A DNA stretch of 25,460 bases from JBDZUZ01 sp040255445 (GCA_040255445.1 JBDZUZ010000035.1:1-25460), one strand, 5' to 3'; counted from the first letter of the stretch, positions 6,974 through 16,149 are shown. Translations and numbers: made by a program. The notes: generated from the sequence alone by a model not told the origin.

Positions 6974-8470
6974 TTGGCGATCTTCTTTGGCAAGAAGAAG
7001 GGGGACGACAACACCCCCGACGACAACGGCCCCGGCGAACAGGTTGTCTACTCCCCGGAGAAGGCAAAGAAGTTCTTCGACCACGCACAGACGGTCCACG
7101 AGGCTTCCAACTACCAGTACGCCGTTCAGTCCTGGCTCAGCGGCCTGAAGCTCGACCCGCACAGCATGCGCGGGACCGAGGGGTTCTTTCAGTCGATCAA
7201 CGCCTTCCGCGCCGAGGGCAAGAAGGCGGTCGACAAGGAGGTCGCCAAGTCGGTTTCGGGCAAGTCGACGGTCGAGAAGTACCTCGCCGCGCTGCTCGAG
7301 TCGGCGCAGAAGCCCGAGGATCCGGTCCTGGGGGTCAAGGCTATGGACGCCGCTTCCAAGGCCGAGTTCGCGGAGCCGGCCTACTTCCTGGGCGAGCGGG
7401 CCTTTTCGATCATCCACAACGACAAGAAGCCGCGCAAGGACCTGTTCATCAAGCTGAGCGACGGCTTTGCCAAGATCGGCGCTTTCGATCGCGCTGTGAC
7501 CGCCCGCGAGGCGGCGTCGCAGCTCGACCCGACCGACGGTGACCTCAAGGCCGAGATCCGCTCGATGGCGGCGCAGGCGACCATGCACCGCGGCGGGTTC
7601 GATGCGACCGGACAGGCGGGCGGCTTCCGCAAGAACATCCGCGATGCCGAGAAGCAGCGGCAGCTGGAGGAGTCCGAGCGGCTGGTCAAGACCGAGGAGA
7701 CGATCGACCGGCTGATCGCCGATGCGGTCAAGGCCCTCAAGGAGCGGCCCGGCGATCTGCCGACCAACGAGAAGTACGTCAAGCTCCTGCTCGAGCGCGG
7801 CCGGCCCAAGGACGAGGAAGAGGCCCATCAGCGGCTGATGAAGCTCTACGCGGACTCGAATCAGTTCCGCTACCGCGAGCAGGCCGGGGATATCAAGATC
7901 CGCAAGGCACGCCGCGAGGCTTCGGAACTCCGGCACATGGCCGAGCAGGCGCCGGGCGACGAGATGGTCGGCCGCATGCACGAGCAGGCCAAAGAGAAGC
8001 TCGCCAAGCTCGAGCTCGACGAGTACAAGCTCCGCGTCGAGAACTACCCGACGGACCTGGTGCGGAAGTACGAGCTGGGCAAGCGGTACTTCGCGCTGGG
8101 CCACCACAACGAGGCGATCCAGTACTTCCAGCAGGCGCAGAGCGACCCGAAGAACCGTGTGCAGGCGATGAACCTGCTCGGGCAGTCGTTCCTGGCGATC
8201 GACTGGACCGATGAGGCGATCGAGACCTTCCGCGCGGTGCAGGATGCCCGCGAGGTGTCGCCTGAGGGCGCGCTGGAGCTTCGGTACTGGCTGATGGTGT
8301 CGCTGCAGACCAAGGCCGAGAAGGACCGCGATCTGCCCAGCGCGGAGGAATCCGAGCGGATCGCCAGCTCGATCGCGGTGCAGAACATCGGGTACCGCGA
8401 TATCCGCGAGCGTCGCGATGCGATCAAGAAGCTCGTGGCCGAACTCCGCTCCGCGCGGCCCGACGCCTAA
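6974..8470 (+). CDS. Tetratricopeptide-repeat protein, TTG start
   Basis: A 498-residue, highly charged, all-helical protein with no signal peptide or membrane segment. TPR-like units are visible around AKKFFDHAQTVHEASNYQYAVQSWLSGLKLDP, AFDRAVTAREAASQLDPTDGD, YELGKRYFALGHHNEAIQYFQQAQSDP and AMNLLGQSFLAIDWTDEAIETF. A charged, probably coiled-coil stretch (EKQRQLEESERLVKTEETI...) lies between them. It is likely a scaffold protein; no enzymatic motif is seen. The start is TTG at 6974: GAGGTGA lies just upstream with ideal spacing, MAIFFGKKKGDD follows, and no ATG fits. kdsB begins 14 bases after the stop, so the two are probably co-transcribed. The function is unknown. Confidence 0.85.
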   Translation: MAIFFGKKKGDDNTPDDNGPGEQVVYSPEKAKKFFDHAQTVHEASNYQYAVQSWLSGLKLDPHSMRGTEGFFQSINAFRAEGKKAVDKEVAKSVSGKSTVEKYLAALLESAQKPEDPVLGVKAMDAASKAEFAEPAYFLGERAFSIIHNDKKPRKDLFIKLSDGFAKIGAFDRAVTAREAASQLDPTDGDLKAEIRSMAAQATMHRGGFDATGQAGGFRKNIRDAEKQRQLEESERLVKTEETIDRLIADAVKALKERPGDLPTNEKYVKLLLERGRPKDEEEAHQRLMKLYADSNQFRYREQAGDIKIRKARREASELRHMAEQAPGDEMVGRMHEQAKEKLAKLELDEYKLRVENYPTDLVRKYELGKRYFALGHHNEAIQYFQQAQSDPKNRVQAMNLLGQSFLAIDWTDEAIETFRAVQDAREVSPEGALELRYWLMVSLQTKAEKDRDLPSAEESERIASSIAVQNIGYRDIRERRDAIKKLVAELRSARPDA

Positions 8471-8484
8471 GCCGGAGACCGAGC

Positions 8485-9249
8485 ATGACCGGCTCCTCCG
8501 CCGCCAGCGCCATCGGCGTGATCCCCGCGCGGCTCGCATCGACGCGCTTCCCCGACAAGGTCCTCGCCAGCCAGACCGGTCGGCCGCTCATCCAGCATGT
8601 CTGGGAAGCGGCATCGCGGGCAACTTCGCTCGCGCGGCTCGTCGTCGCGGTTGATGATGAACGGGTCGCGGCCGCGGTCCGCGGCTTCGGGGGCGAACCG
8701 GTCATGACCCGGGTGGATCATCCCAACGGCACCAGCCGCCTCGCCGAGACAGCGGAGAAGCTCGGACTGGGTGATGATGCGATTGTCGTGAATGTGCAGG
8801 GCGATGAGCCCGAGCTCGATCCGGGCACGATCGACGAGGCCGTCGCGCTGCTGCAGTCATCGTCAGCGCCGTGCGCCACGGTCGCCTCTCCCATTACCGC
8901 GGATGATGACTTCATCAACCCCAATATCGTGAAGGTCGTGCTTCGGGCCGATGGGCACGCGCTCTACTTCTCGCGCAGCCCGATCCCGCACGCTCGCACC
9001 GGCGGCGAGGGTGTTGCCCAGCCGCTGCGCCACATCGGGCTGTATGTCTACCGCGTCGGGTTCCTGAACCGGTACGTCGGGATGGCCCCGACGCCACTGG
9101 AGCGGACGGAGATGCTCGAGCAGCTCCGCATCCTCGAGCACGGGCACGCGATCGCCGTCGCGATCCGCACCGTCACCAGCGAGGGCATCGACACTCCCGC
9201 GCAGTACGCGGCGTTCGTCGAACGCTGGCGGACACAGCAACGAAGCTGA
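8485..9249 (+). CDS. kdsB: 3-deoxy-manno-octulosonate cytidylyltransferase (CMP-KDO synthetase)
   Basis: A 254-residue enzyme that activates KDO with CTP for lipopolysaccharide core synthesis. The motifs are VIPARLASTRFPDKVL (12-27), VNVQGDEPE (102-110, Mg-binding D107), YFSRSPIPHAR (161-171), RHIGLYVYR, LEQLRILEHG and the terminal EGIDTPAQY (second Mg-binding D236). In the GTxRLAE motif the variable residue is Ser (NGTSRLAE), where many homologues have Asp or Glu. Shine-Dalgarno GGAG lies upstream of the ATG. It is second in a two-gene unit after the TPR protein. Its presence argues for a Gram-negative outer membrane with LPS. Confidence 0.95.
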   Translation: MTGSSAASAIGVIPARLASTRFPDKVLASQTGRPLIQHVWEAASRATSLARLVVAVDDERVAAAVRGFGGEPVMTRVDHPNGTSRLAETAEKLGLGDDAIVVNVQGDEPELDPGTIDEAVALLQSSSAPCATVASPITADDDFINPNIVKVVLRADGHALYFSRSPIPHARTGGEGVAQPLRHIGLYVYRVGFLNRYVGMAPTPLERTEMLEQLRILEHGHAIAVAIRTVTSEGIDTPAQYAAFVERWRTQQRS

Positions 9250-9292
9250 CGACACAAGCTCCTCTCGCCCGAGACGGGGCAGGCAAAGTCAC

Positions 9293-9316
9293 TTCGTGCC
9301 TTCGTGCCTTCCCGCC
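9293..9316 (+). repeat. Tandem 8-bp repeat, TTCGTGCC type (3 units)
   Basis: Two exact units of TTCGTGCC (9293-9308) and a degenerate third (TTCCCGCC) lie in the 73-bp spacer between the convergent kdsB and M1 peptidase genes, 44 bases after the kdsB stop. A related four-unit array occurs at 21324-21355, also just downstream of a gene. Confidence 0.7.
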
Positions 9317-9322
9317 TTCCCC

Positions 9323-11932
9323 TCACTGCCCCAGCCGCTCCTCGAGCTCCTTCAGCCACCGCTCGTACTGGGACCGCAACTCGGTCGTGCGGGCCTGCTG
9401 GATCATGTCGCGGAAGCTGTCGCCGGCGCGGGGGTCGCGGAGCGCGACAAGGGCTACCGCGGCCGCGCGGCTCGGCCGGGCCTCGCCATCGCGGAGCCGC
9501 TCGGTGAGCATGCCCAGGGCACGATCGGTCTGGCCGTCCGAGACCTTCGGGATCAGTTCGATCGCGATCGAGCGTGTGCGGCCGTCGAAACCGGGCGCTG
9601 AGTACTGCATCATGATGTCGAGCGCATCGGAGGTCTTGAGCTCGGCGATCGCCCGCAGGGCGGCCTGACGGAGGATGTCGCTCTGCGACTCGACCGTGAG
9701 AGCGTTGCGGATGACGTTCTCGTACTCGTCGGTCTTGAGGGTGCCCAGGCCCTCGATCGCCGCAGCACGCACACGCAGGCTCGCATCGTTGACCGCGCGG
9801 CTCGCCAGGAGCGTGTTGACCGCCCGCACCGTGTCGGGCCGCGTCTGCATCAGGTCGGCCGCGGCCTTGGTGAGAGCCTCGACCGCCGCCTGGCGGACCT
9901 CCCAGGCATCGATCGGCGCGGAGACGAGGGAGCGGAGATCAATGATCGCGCCGCGGGCGCCCAGTGCCTTGGCCGCCTCGGCCCGCAGCTTGGGGTGCTG
10001 CGTGGCATCGGAGGCGAGGCGGCGCAGCGCTTCGGCGGTGCGGACCGATGTGTCCGACCCGAGCGCACGCACGGCTTGCACCCGCGCGGCGATCGATACG
10101 CCGCCGCCCTCATCAGGCCGCTGGATCTGGTTCAGCCAGCGCCAGTTGGGCTGACGGACATCGAAGTCCGCCAGCACCTCGAGCCAGGGATCCACGGCGA
10201 TGACATCGGGCTCGCCCTCGAGCTGCAGATCAATGTTCGCCGAGCGTCCCCGCACCGGCAGCGTCACCATCGTCGACGAGCCTTTCACGCTGATCCAGAT
10301 GGGCAGGTCGAACTCGAACGCCGGGTTGTCTCCGTCGATGCGCTGCATCTGGTCGGCGTTGATGCGCAGCGTGCTGGTCGAGGCGTCCCACGCCGGGGTC
10401 ACACGCACACGCGGCACGCCCGGGCGCTGCGTCCACTGGCGGAACATCGAATCGAGCGACTGCCCCGAGACCTCCTCGAGGGCCTGGCGGAAGTCCGATG
10501 TCTCGACCGTGCCGAACTTGTGCTCATCGATGTAGGCGGCGACGCCCTTGAAGAACAAGTCATCGCCCAGCCGCGAGCGCAGCATGTGCAGCAGGCTCGC
10601 GCCCTTGGGGTAGGGGTTCGCCGGCCGGCGGAAGACCTCCCACGGGTGGTCGTAGACCTTGCTCGCCATGCCCTGCGCCTCGGGCGCATCGGCCTCGTCG
10701 ACACCGATCACGCGGTCGAAGTTCGAGCGCATCTGCATGAGGTAGGCGTCGCCGCCGTCGCGGTGCTCGAACCACAGCGCGGTCGAGTAGGTCGCCCAGC
10801 CCTCGTTGAGCCAGATGTGCTCCCACGAGTTGCAGGTGATCAGGTCGCCGAACCACTGGTGCGCGAGCTCGTGGGAGATCAGCCCGTCCAGATCGTGATC
10901 GAGCCGCGCCTGGCGGTCGAAGATCGCGGTGTCGTACATCGTGGTGGCGGAGGTGTTCTCCATGCCGCCGGCCGCGAAGTTCCAGACGACCAGCTGCGCG
11001 TAGCGGTCCCACGGGTAGGGCTCATCGAACCGGGCCGCGAAGAAGTCGACCATTTCCGCTGTGTTGCCGTAGGTGCCGGGCACATCCTGGGCCCGGCCCG
11101 GGGGCACGTACACCGGCATCGAGAGCGATGCGTTGCCGACTTCGACCACATCGAACTTGCCGACCACCAGCGAGACCAGGTACGGGACGTGCGACTTGTC
11201 CTGCAGCCAGTGGAAGGTGTCGTACGGCGTCATGCCCACCACGCCCTCATCAGAGTTCGCGGTGCGGATCTTGCGGGTGTGCGACACCTGCCGACCGTTC
11301 GAACTGGCGATGTATCCCGCGGGCACCGTCACGAACACTTCCGTCGTGAGGCGGTCGTTGGGGAAGTCGTGGATCGGGAACCAGTAGCTGTTGGTCTCGG
11401 GCTGGCCCTGCGTGTGGATCTGCGCAGCGCGGCCGGGCCACGCCGGGGACTCGGTCGTCCAGACGATCCCCATCGGCGGCGGATCGATCACCTCGTAGGT
11501 CGTCACGACCGACACCGACTCGTCGGGCCCGATCGGCGGATCGAACCGCAGCGTGAGCACATCGCCGTCGTGCTCGAACTCGACCGCGCGGCCGTCGGAC
11601 AGCGCTGACGTGATCAGCATCGCCTTGGCATCGAGCGCGACCGTGTCGACCTCGGTCGCCTTCGCCTTGAACTTGAGCGTCTGCGTCGCCAGCATCCGCC
11701 GGTTGTTCATGTCGGGGATCAGCAGGTCGAGCGTCATGTGCTCGAAGTCGACGGCCGCATCACGCGGGTAGACCGGGCCGGCAGCGCCCGGCGCTGCCGC
11801 GGCCATCCACGCCGCGCGGCAGGATTCGCACCCCTCGCCGCCGCCGGCGAAGGCGGGCGTCCCGGCGAGCCCCGCGAGCGAAACCGCCGCGCCCGCGGCG
11901 AGCACCATCGAACGAATCCTTCGGCTGATCAT
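9323..11932 (-). CDS. Secreted M1-family aminopeptidase with C-terminal HEAT-like repeats
   Basis: An 869-residue protein. A signal peptide (RRIRS, hydrophobic 9-29, cleavage near AFA) precedes a short CESC motif (35-38). The N-terminal beta domain runs to about 290. The catalytic domain has exopeptidase motif GGMEN (322-326) and zinc site HELAHQWFGD (H354, E355, H358) with third ligand E377 in NEGWAT, a perfect HExxH-x18-E. Residues from about 600 to 869 form repeated helical pairs (RVQAVRAL..., LRAEAAKALG, VRQAAVEAL, LRVRAAAIEGLGTL, LRQAALRAIAEL) like HEAT repeats. The protein should act outside the cytoplasm, trimming peptides. The second M1 gene lies 157 bp upstream on the same strand. 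GAGGGG precedes the ATG by 11 bases, and an internal ATG at codon 9 is possible. Confidence 0.92.
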   Translation of the reverse strand: MISRRIRSMVLAAGAAVSLAGLAGTPAFAGGGEGCESCRAAWMAAAAPGAAGPVYPRDAAVDFEHMTLDLLIPDMNNRRMLATQTLKFKAKATEVDTVALDAKAMLITSALSDGRAVEFEHDGDVLTLRFDPPIGPDESVSVVTTYEVIDPPPMGIVWTTESPAWPGRAAQIHTQGQPETNSYWFPIHDFPNDRLTTEVFVTVPAGYIASSNGRQVSHTRKIRTANSDEGVVGMTPYDTFHWLQDKSHVPYLVSLVVGKFDVVEVGNASLSMPVYVPPGRAQDVPGTYGNTAEMVDFFAARFDEPYPWDRYAQLVVWNFAAGGMENTSATTMYDTAIFDRQARLDHDLDGLISHELAHQWFGDLITCNSWEHIWLNEGWATYSTALWFEHRDGGDAYLMQMRSNFDRVIGVDEADAPEAQGMASKVYDHPWEVFRRPANPYPKGASLLHMLRSRLGDDLFFKGVAAYIDEHKFGTVETSDFRQALEEVSGQSLDSMFRQWTQRPGVPRVRVTPAWDASTSTLRINADQMQRIDGDNPAFEFDLPIWISVKGSSTMVTLPVRGRSANIDLQLEGEPDVIAVDPWLEVLADFDVRQPNWRWLNQIQRPDEGGGVSIAARVQAVRALGSDTSVRTAEALRRLASDATQHPKLRAEAAKALGARGAIIDLRSLVSAPIDAWEVRQAAVEALTKAAADLMQTRPDTVRAVNTLLASRAVNDASLRVRAAAIEGLGTLKTDEYENVIRNALTVESQSDILRQAALRAIAELKTSDALDIMMQYSAPGFDGRTRSIAIELIPKVSDGQTDRALGMLTERLRDGEARPSRAAAVALVALRDPRAGDSFRDMIQQARTTELRSQYERWLKELEERLGQ

Positions 11933-12089
11933 GATCGTCTTGCCCCTCTGTCAGGCGGCCCTGGCCGGGCCGGGTCGTGCATCGTCGTTCGGATCTCTGC
12001 GGTCCCGCCGCCATACTCGGACATCCCCGGGGCGGAACATCAACCTTCTCTCAAACCGGTGCGCCGATCAAGCCGGCGGCCGGCCATGT

Positions 12090-13952
12090 TCACGAGGCGC
12101 CGGCGCCTTCGGCCGCTTCCGCGGCGTTCTCGGCGGGTTCGCGGCCGGCTGGCTCCTCGCCGCCGGGCAGCGGCGTCCGCACGCGGTTCGCGGCGAAGAC
12201 CGTCAATTCCGGGTCCACCACGATCCGCGTCGGGGCGTTGTCCATGGCGAACGACGCCTGGGCGGTTTTCGAATCGACCGGCACGACAATGGTCCGCTTC
12301 CCGCCCCCGGCCATCTCGACCACCAGCGGCAGGTCGAAAACAAACGCGGGGTTGAAGCGGTCGACTGTCTGCATCTGCTCGACCTTCACGGTCAGCGTGC
12401 CGCCCTCGAAGGCGTAGTCCAGTTCGAGCCGCGGCACACCCGGGCGGAACACCCACTGATCGAAGAACCGCTCGAGGCTGCGTCCCGAGACCTCCTCCAT
12501 CACGCGGCGGAAGTCCTGCGTCTCCACGAGGCCGTCCTTGTAGCGGTCGATGTAGAGGCGGACGCCGCGGAAGAACGCATCATCGCCCAGCGTCGTTCGC
12601 AGCATGTGCAGCACGATCCCGCCCTTGGAATACACATCGTCGGGCCGGATGAAGAGCTCATCCGGGTTGCCGTACCGCACCGTCGCCATCGCGGTGAACT
12701 CGGGGGCGACCGCGCGGTTCATGAACCGCTGCTGCCGCACCATCTGGCGGATCTGCCGCAGGTACATCTCCCGCGCCTTTTCCGGGCTCTCGCGGCCGCC
12801 AACATGCTCGGCCCAGAGAGCCTCGCCGAATGTCGCCCACCCCTCGTTGAGCCACAGGTGCTCCCAGGTGCGGCAGGTGATCAGGTCGCCGAACCACTGG
12901 TGGATCAGTTCGTGGGCGATCAGGTCGTCCATGCTCCCGGCGCGGCCGCGGAGGGCGCCCAGCGTCAGGGTCGTGGCCGAGGTGTTCTCCATGCCGCCGG
13001 CGGCGAAATCGCGAACGACGGACTGGGCGTACTGGTCCCATGGGTACGGCTCATCGAGGAGTTCCTCGAAGAACGCCATCATCGCGGCGGTTTCCTGCAG
13101 CAGCTCCTTCGCGATCTCCTCGCGGCCGTCGGGCACGTACACCGGCATGGGGATGCCCGGCCGCGCCGAATCGGGCCCGCCGATGTCGAACACGCTGAAG
13201 TGCCCGACCACGAGCGACACCAGGTAGTACGGATGCCGCTTGTCCTGCAGCCAGTGCCAGCGGGTCCGGCCGTCGCCCGCGGCGGCCTTCTCAACGAGGC
13301 GGCCGTTGGAGAGCACCTCGAACCCGTCCGCGACGGTCACGATCAGTTCCGTCGTCACCCGCTCGTTGGGGAAGTCGTGGCAAGGGAACCAGTTGCTGTT
13401 GTGCTGGCTCTGACCCTGGCTGTGGATCTGAGCGTTCTGCCAGAAGGCTCCCTCGCGGTCGTCCCGCGGCGTGCTCCAGGTCAGCCCCTCGCCCTTGTTC
13501 TTGCCAAAGTCCAGGTCGTACGCGATCGACAGGTCGATCCGCTCGCCCGGCATAACGGCCCGCGGCAGGCGGATCGTGAGCGTTTTGTCGTCCTGCGAGA
13601 CCGCGCACGCGACCCCCGCCACCGACGCCGCGGACACCTTGGGGCCGGCGCAGTCGAGCGTCACGACCGAACGCGGTTCGCCGATCGCCTGCAGCGTGAG
13701 GTTCTGCCGCGCGGTCAGGTAGTGCTTGCCCATGTCGGGGAGGTCGATCTCGAGCCGCATATGCAGGTGATCGAAGGGCCGGTCGGGCGCGAACCGCGCG
13801 ATGAGCCGGCCTGTCGAGGGATCGATCCGCGGATCCGCGGGGATCGGCGCGAGCTGCGCCACCGCACTCGAAACCGCCGCGATCGAAGCCAGCCCAACGG
13901 CCGCACAGAGACACCAGGGTCGTCCGCTCATGGTGGAGTCAAACCTCATCAT
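12090..13952 (-). CDS. Secreted M1-family aminopeptidase, paralogue without HEAT repeats
   Basis: A 620-residue protein with a signal peptide (hydrophobic 14-32, cleavage near VAQ). M1 motifs are GGMEN (319-323) and HELIHQWFGD (H347, E348, H351) with E370 in NEGWAT. It shares much of the catalytic domain with the downstream M1 gene, including IHSQGQ, NWFPCHDFPNER, EPYPWDQYAQ and RPGVPR. It ends after the beta-sandwich with an Ala/Glu-rich tail (EPAENAAEAAEGAGAS) in place of the HEAT block. The start is uncertain: tandem ATGs at 13952 and 13949 lack a Shine-Dalgarno, while an ATG at 13931 (MSGRPW) has GAGG 12 bases upstream and would shorten the signal peptide. It is divergent from pyrG. Confidence 0.92.
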   Translation of the reverse strand: MMRFDSTMSGRPWCLCAAVGLASIAAVSSAVAQLAPIPADPRIDPSTGRLIARFAPDRPFDHLHMRLEIDLPDMGKHYLTARQNLTLQAIGEPRSVVTLDCAGPKVSAASVAGVACAVSQDDKTLTIRLPRAVMPGERIDLSIAYDLDFGKNKGEGLTWSTPRDDREGAFWQNAQIHSQGQSQHNSNWFPCHDFPNERVTTELIVTVADGFEVLSNGRLVEKAAAGDGRTRWHWLQDKRHPYYLVSLVVGHFSVFDIGGPDSARPGIPMPVYVPDGREEIAKELLQETAAMMAFFEELLDEPYPWDQYAQSVVRDFAAGGMENTSATTLTLGALRGRAGSMDDLIAHELIHQWFGDLITCRTWEHLWLNEGWATFGEALWAEHVGGRESPEKAREMYLRQIRQMVRQQRFMNRAVAPEFTAMATVRYGNPDELFIRPDDVYSKGGIVLHMLRTTLGDDAFFRGVRLYIDRYKDGLVETQDFRRVMEEVSGRSLERFFDQWVFRPGVPRLELDYAFEGGTLTVKVEQMQTVDRFNPAFVFDLPLVVEMAGGGKRTIVVPVDSKTAQASFAMDNAPTRIVVDPELTVFAANRVRTPLPGGEEPAGREPAENAAEAAEGAGAS

Positions 13953-13977
13953 CAGGACTGCGAACCGGGATGATCGG

Positions 13978-13995
13978 CCCGGGCGAACGCCCGGG
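13978..13995. repeat. Perfect 18-bp palindrome between M1 peptidase and pyrG
   Basis: CCCGGGCG-AA-CGCCCGGG has perfect 8-bp arms with a 2-base centre. It lies 25 bp upstream of the M1 start (minus) and well upstream of the pyrG start. It may be a regulator site or a hairpin in the M1 leader. In DNA this GC-rich, chance cannot be excluded. Confidence 0.4.
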
Positions 13996-14117
13996 TGTGG
14001 ATAACCTGACTATCAGCCGCCCGGAAACCCCGTTCCAGACGCGTGATCAGCGTACCCAGTTCGCCCCCAACTCGCCCGGCCATGCCCTTGCCGACACCAC
14101 CGCGCGCGCCGAGTTGG

Positions 14118-14123
14118 TACGAT
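14118..14123 (+). promoter_or_regulatory. Candidate -10 for pyrG
   Basis: TACGAT ends 5 bases before the ATG at 14129, and no Shine-Dalgarno is present, so the mRNA may be leaderless. No -35 match is seen at 16-18 bases upstream. Confidence 0.3.
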
Positions 14124-14128
14124 GGGAT

Positions 14129-16132
14129 ATGCCCCTCCCGCCGAGCGATCGCGACCCCAGCCAACCACACGCGAACGACAACCGGCCCGACGGCCGACCG
14201 GAGGGCAAGCCCGACGCCCGACCCGACTCGAAGCCCAAGGGCCTCGCGGGGTATTTGGGCATGTCCGGCCCCATTCAGGGCCCCAGCCTCGCCCGGCTGA
14301 GCGAGGCCTCCTCCGAATCCGAGTTCTACAGCCCCGTCCCCGAGGGCTATCAGCGCGGCCACCACAAGTACGTCGTCGTCCTGGGCACCGTCATGTCCGG
14401 CCTGGGCAAGGGCATCTTCGCCAGCAGCGTCGCCAAGATGCTCAAGGACAAGGGCCTGGCCGTCGCCCCCATCAAGATGGAGGGCTACCTCAACGTCGAT
14501 TCGGGCACCCTCAACCCGTATCGCCACGGCGAAGTCTTCGTGCTCGAAGACGGCACCGAGTGCGACATGGACCTGGGCACCTACGAGCGGCTGCTCGACC
14601 AGAACCTCTCCCGAGCCAACTTCACGACCTCCGGCCAGGTCTTCGGCGAGATCATCGAGCGCGAGCGGCGCGGCCTCTACCTGGGCCGCGATGTCCAGAT
14701 GATCCCGCACGTGACCGGCGAGATTAAGCGTAAGCTGCGCGAGCTGGCCGTCCGCGGCGACGGCACCAAGCCCGCCGACGTCGTGTTCGTCGAGATCGGC
14801 GGAACGGTGGGGGACTACGAGAACGGCATTTTCATCGAGGCCGTGCGCGAGCTCGCCTTCGAAGAGGGGCCGAGCTCCTGCTGCTTTGTCGCGCTCACAT
14901 ACATCATCGAACCGCCCGCGCTGGGCGAGCAGAAGTCCAAGGCCGCGCAGCTGGGCATCAAGCGGCTGCTCGAGGCCGGCATCCAGCCGCACATCATCGC
15001 CTGCCGCGCTTCCAACCCCTGCTCGCCCAAGGTCGTCCAGAAGATCGCGATGTTCTCGAATGTCCCGATGCGCCGGGTCTTCTCGATGCACGATCGCGAG
15101 AGCATCTACACGATCCCCGAGGACATCCGCCAGGAGGGGCTCGACCGCGAGATCCTCTCGATCCTCAACCTGCACGAGCGCGTCAATATCCGCGAGGAAG
15201 ATCGCCAGCGGGCCAAGTGGATGAGCTTCGTCGGCAAGCTCACCACGCCCAAGACCCGCAGCATCACCATCGGCATCACCGGCAAGTACGCGGAACTGCG
15301 CGATGCCTACGCCTCGATCGACAAGGCCGTCGAGCACTGCTCAGCGCACCTGGGCGCCCGCATCGGCCTCCGCTGGATCGACACCACCGAGGTCGATCAG
15401 GCCAAGATCGATCAGCACGCCTCGGAGCTTGATGGTGTCATCGTCCCCGGCGGCTTCGGGTCCCGCGGCGTCGAGGGCAAGATCGCCTTCGTGCGCGCCG
15501 CCCGTGAAGGGCAGCTCCCGTACCTCGGTATCTGTCTGGGCTTCCAGGTCGCCGTGATCGAGTTCGCCCGCAACGTGCTCGGCCTCGACGATGCTTCCTC
15601 GACCGAATTCTGGGCCGACACCCCGCACCCGGTCATCAGCGAGCTCCCGGAGCAGAAGCGCATCGAGGGTCTGGGCGGCACCATGCGTCTTGGTGGTCAG
15701 GACCTGCAGATCGTGCCCGGCACGCTGGCGCACTTCCTCTACGGCGGCCGCCCCTCGATCCGCGAGCGCTTCCGCCACCGCTACGAGGTCGAGCCCAAGT
15801 ACATCGAGCAACTCGAGGCCGCGGGCCTGGTCTTCTCCGGCCGCCACCCCACGCGCCCGATCATGCAGTTCCTCGAATTGCGCCGGCCGTCCGGTGAAGC
15901 GCCCGGCGATGGGCCGATTGTGACGCACCCGTACTTCGTGGGCGCGCAGTTCCACCCCGAGCTCACCGGCCGCCCGCTCCGCCCGCAGCCGATGTTCATG
16001 GGCCTGATCGCCGCGGCGATCTGCCGCAAGTACGGGCACGCCGTCGACCCCCGCGACCAGTTCGGCGCTGAACTCCTCCGCTGGATCCCCAACGACCCGC
16101 CGCCGCAGCAGTCCCAGCCGGTCGAAGTCTGA
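14129..16132 (+). CDS. pyrG: CTP synthase, divergent form with N-terminal extension
   Basis: A 667-residue enzyme that aminates UTP to CTP with glutamine. Residues 1-78 form a Pro/Asp/Arg-rich extension absent from the usual ~545-residue enzyme. The synthase domain has KYVVVLGTVMSGLGKGIFAS (80-99) where nearly all family members have VTGGVVSSLGKG, and KMEGYLNVDSGTLNP where KLDPYINVDPGTMSP is usual. HGEVFVLEDGTECDMDLGTY and VEIGGTVGDYEN (E222) keep the acidic metal ligands. The glutaminase domain is complete, with C469 in GICLGFQ and H609/E611 in QFHPEL. The start choice is uncertain: ATG 14129 was preferred for its close -10-like TACGAT, and ATG 14261 would remove 44 residues. CTP from this reaction is also the substrate of KdsB. 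Confidence 0.92.
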   Translation: MPLPPSDRDPSQPHANDNRPDGRPEGKPDARPDSKPKGLAGYLGMSGPIQGPSLARLSEASSESEFYSPVPEGYQRGHHKYVVVLGTVMSGLGKGIFASSVAKMLKDKGLAVAPIKMEGYLNVDSGTLNPYRHGEVFVLEDGTECDMDLGTYERLLDQNLSRANFTTSGQVFGEIIERERRGLYLGRDVQMIPHVTGEIKRKLRELAVRGDGTKPADVVFVEIGGTVGDYENGIFIEAVRELAFEEGPSSCCFVALTYIIEPPALGEQKSKAAQLGIKRLLEAGIQPHIIACRASNPCSPKVVQKIAMFSNVPMRRVFSMHDRESIYTIPEDIRQEGLDREILSILNLHERVNIREEDRQRAKWMSFVGKLTTPKTRSITIGITGKYAELRDAYASIDKAVEHCSAHLGARIGLRWIDTTEVDQAKIDQHASELDGVIVPGGFGSRGVEGKIAFVRAAREGQLPYLGICLGFQVAVIEFARNVLGLDDASSTEFWADTPHPVISELPEQKRIEGLGGTMRLGGQDLQIVPGTLAHFLYGGRPSIRERFRHRYEVEPKYIEQLEAAGLVFSGRHPTRPIMQFLELRRPSGEAPGDGPIVTHPYFVGAQFHPELTGRPLRPQPMFMGLIAAAICRKYGHAVDPRDQFGAELLRWIPNDPPPQQSQPVEV

Positions 16133-16149
16133 TCGCCGTGCCTGCCTCC

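Noticed and set aside
6884..8539. Open frame of 551 codons on the minus strand opposite the TPR gene
   Set aside because: Its Leu/Arg/Asp-rich sequence is the antisense of Glu/Lys/Ala-rich TPR helices. The plus strand has the strong Shine-Dalgarno and the TPR pattern.
9995..11608. Open frame of 537 codons on the plus strand opposite the first M1 peptidase
   Set aside because: It has no family motif and the same antisense composition; the minus strand encodes intact HExxH and GGMEN motifs.
11931..13973. Open frame of 680 codons on the plus strand opposite the second M1 peptidase
   Set aside because: It is Arg/His/Val-rich mirror composition typical of antisense frames in GC-rich DNA; the M1 motifs lie on the minus strand.
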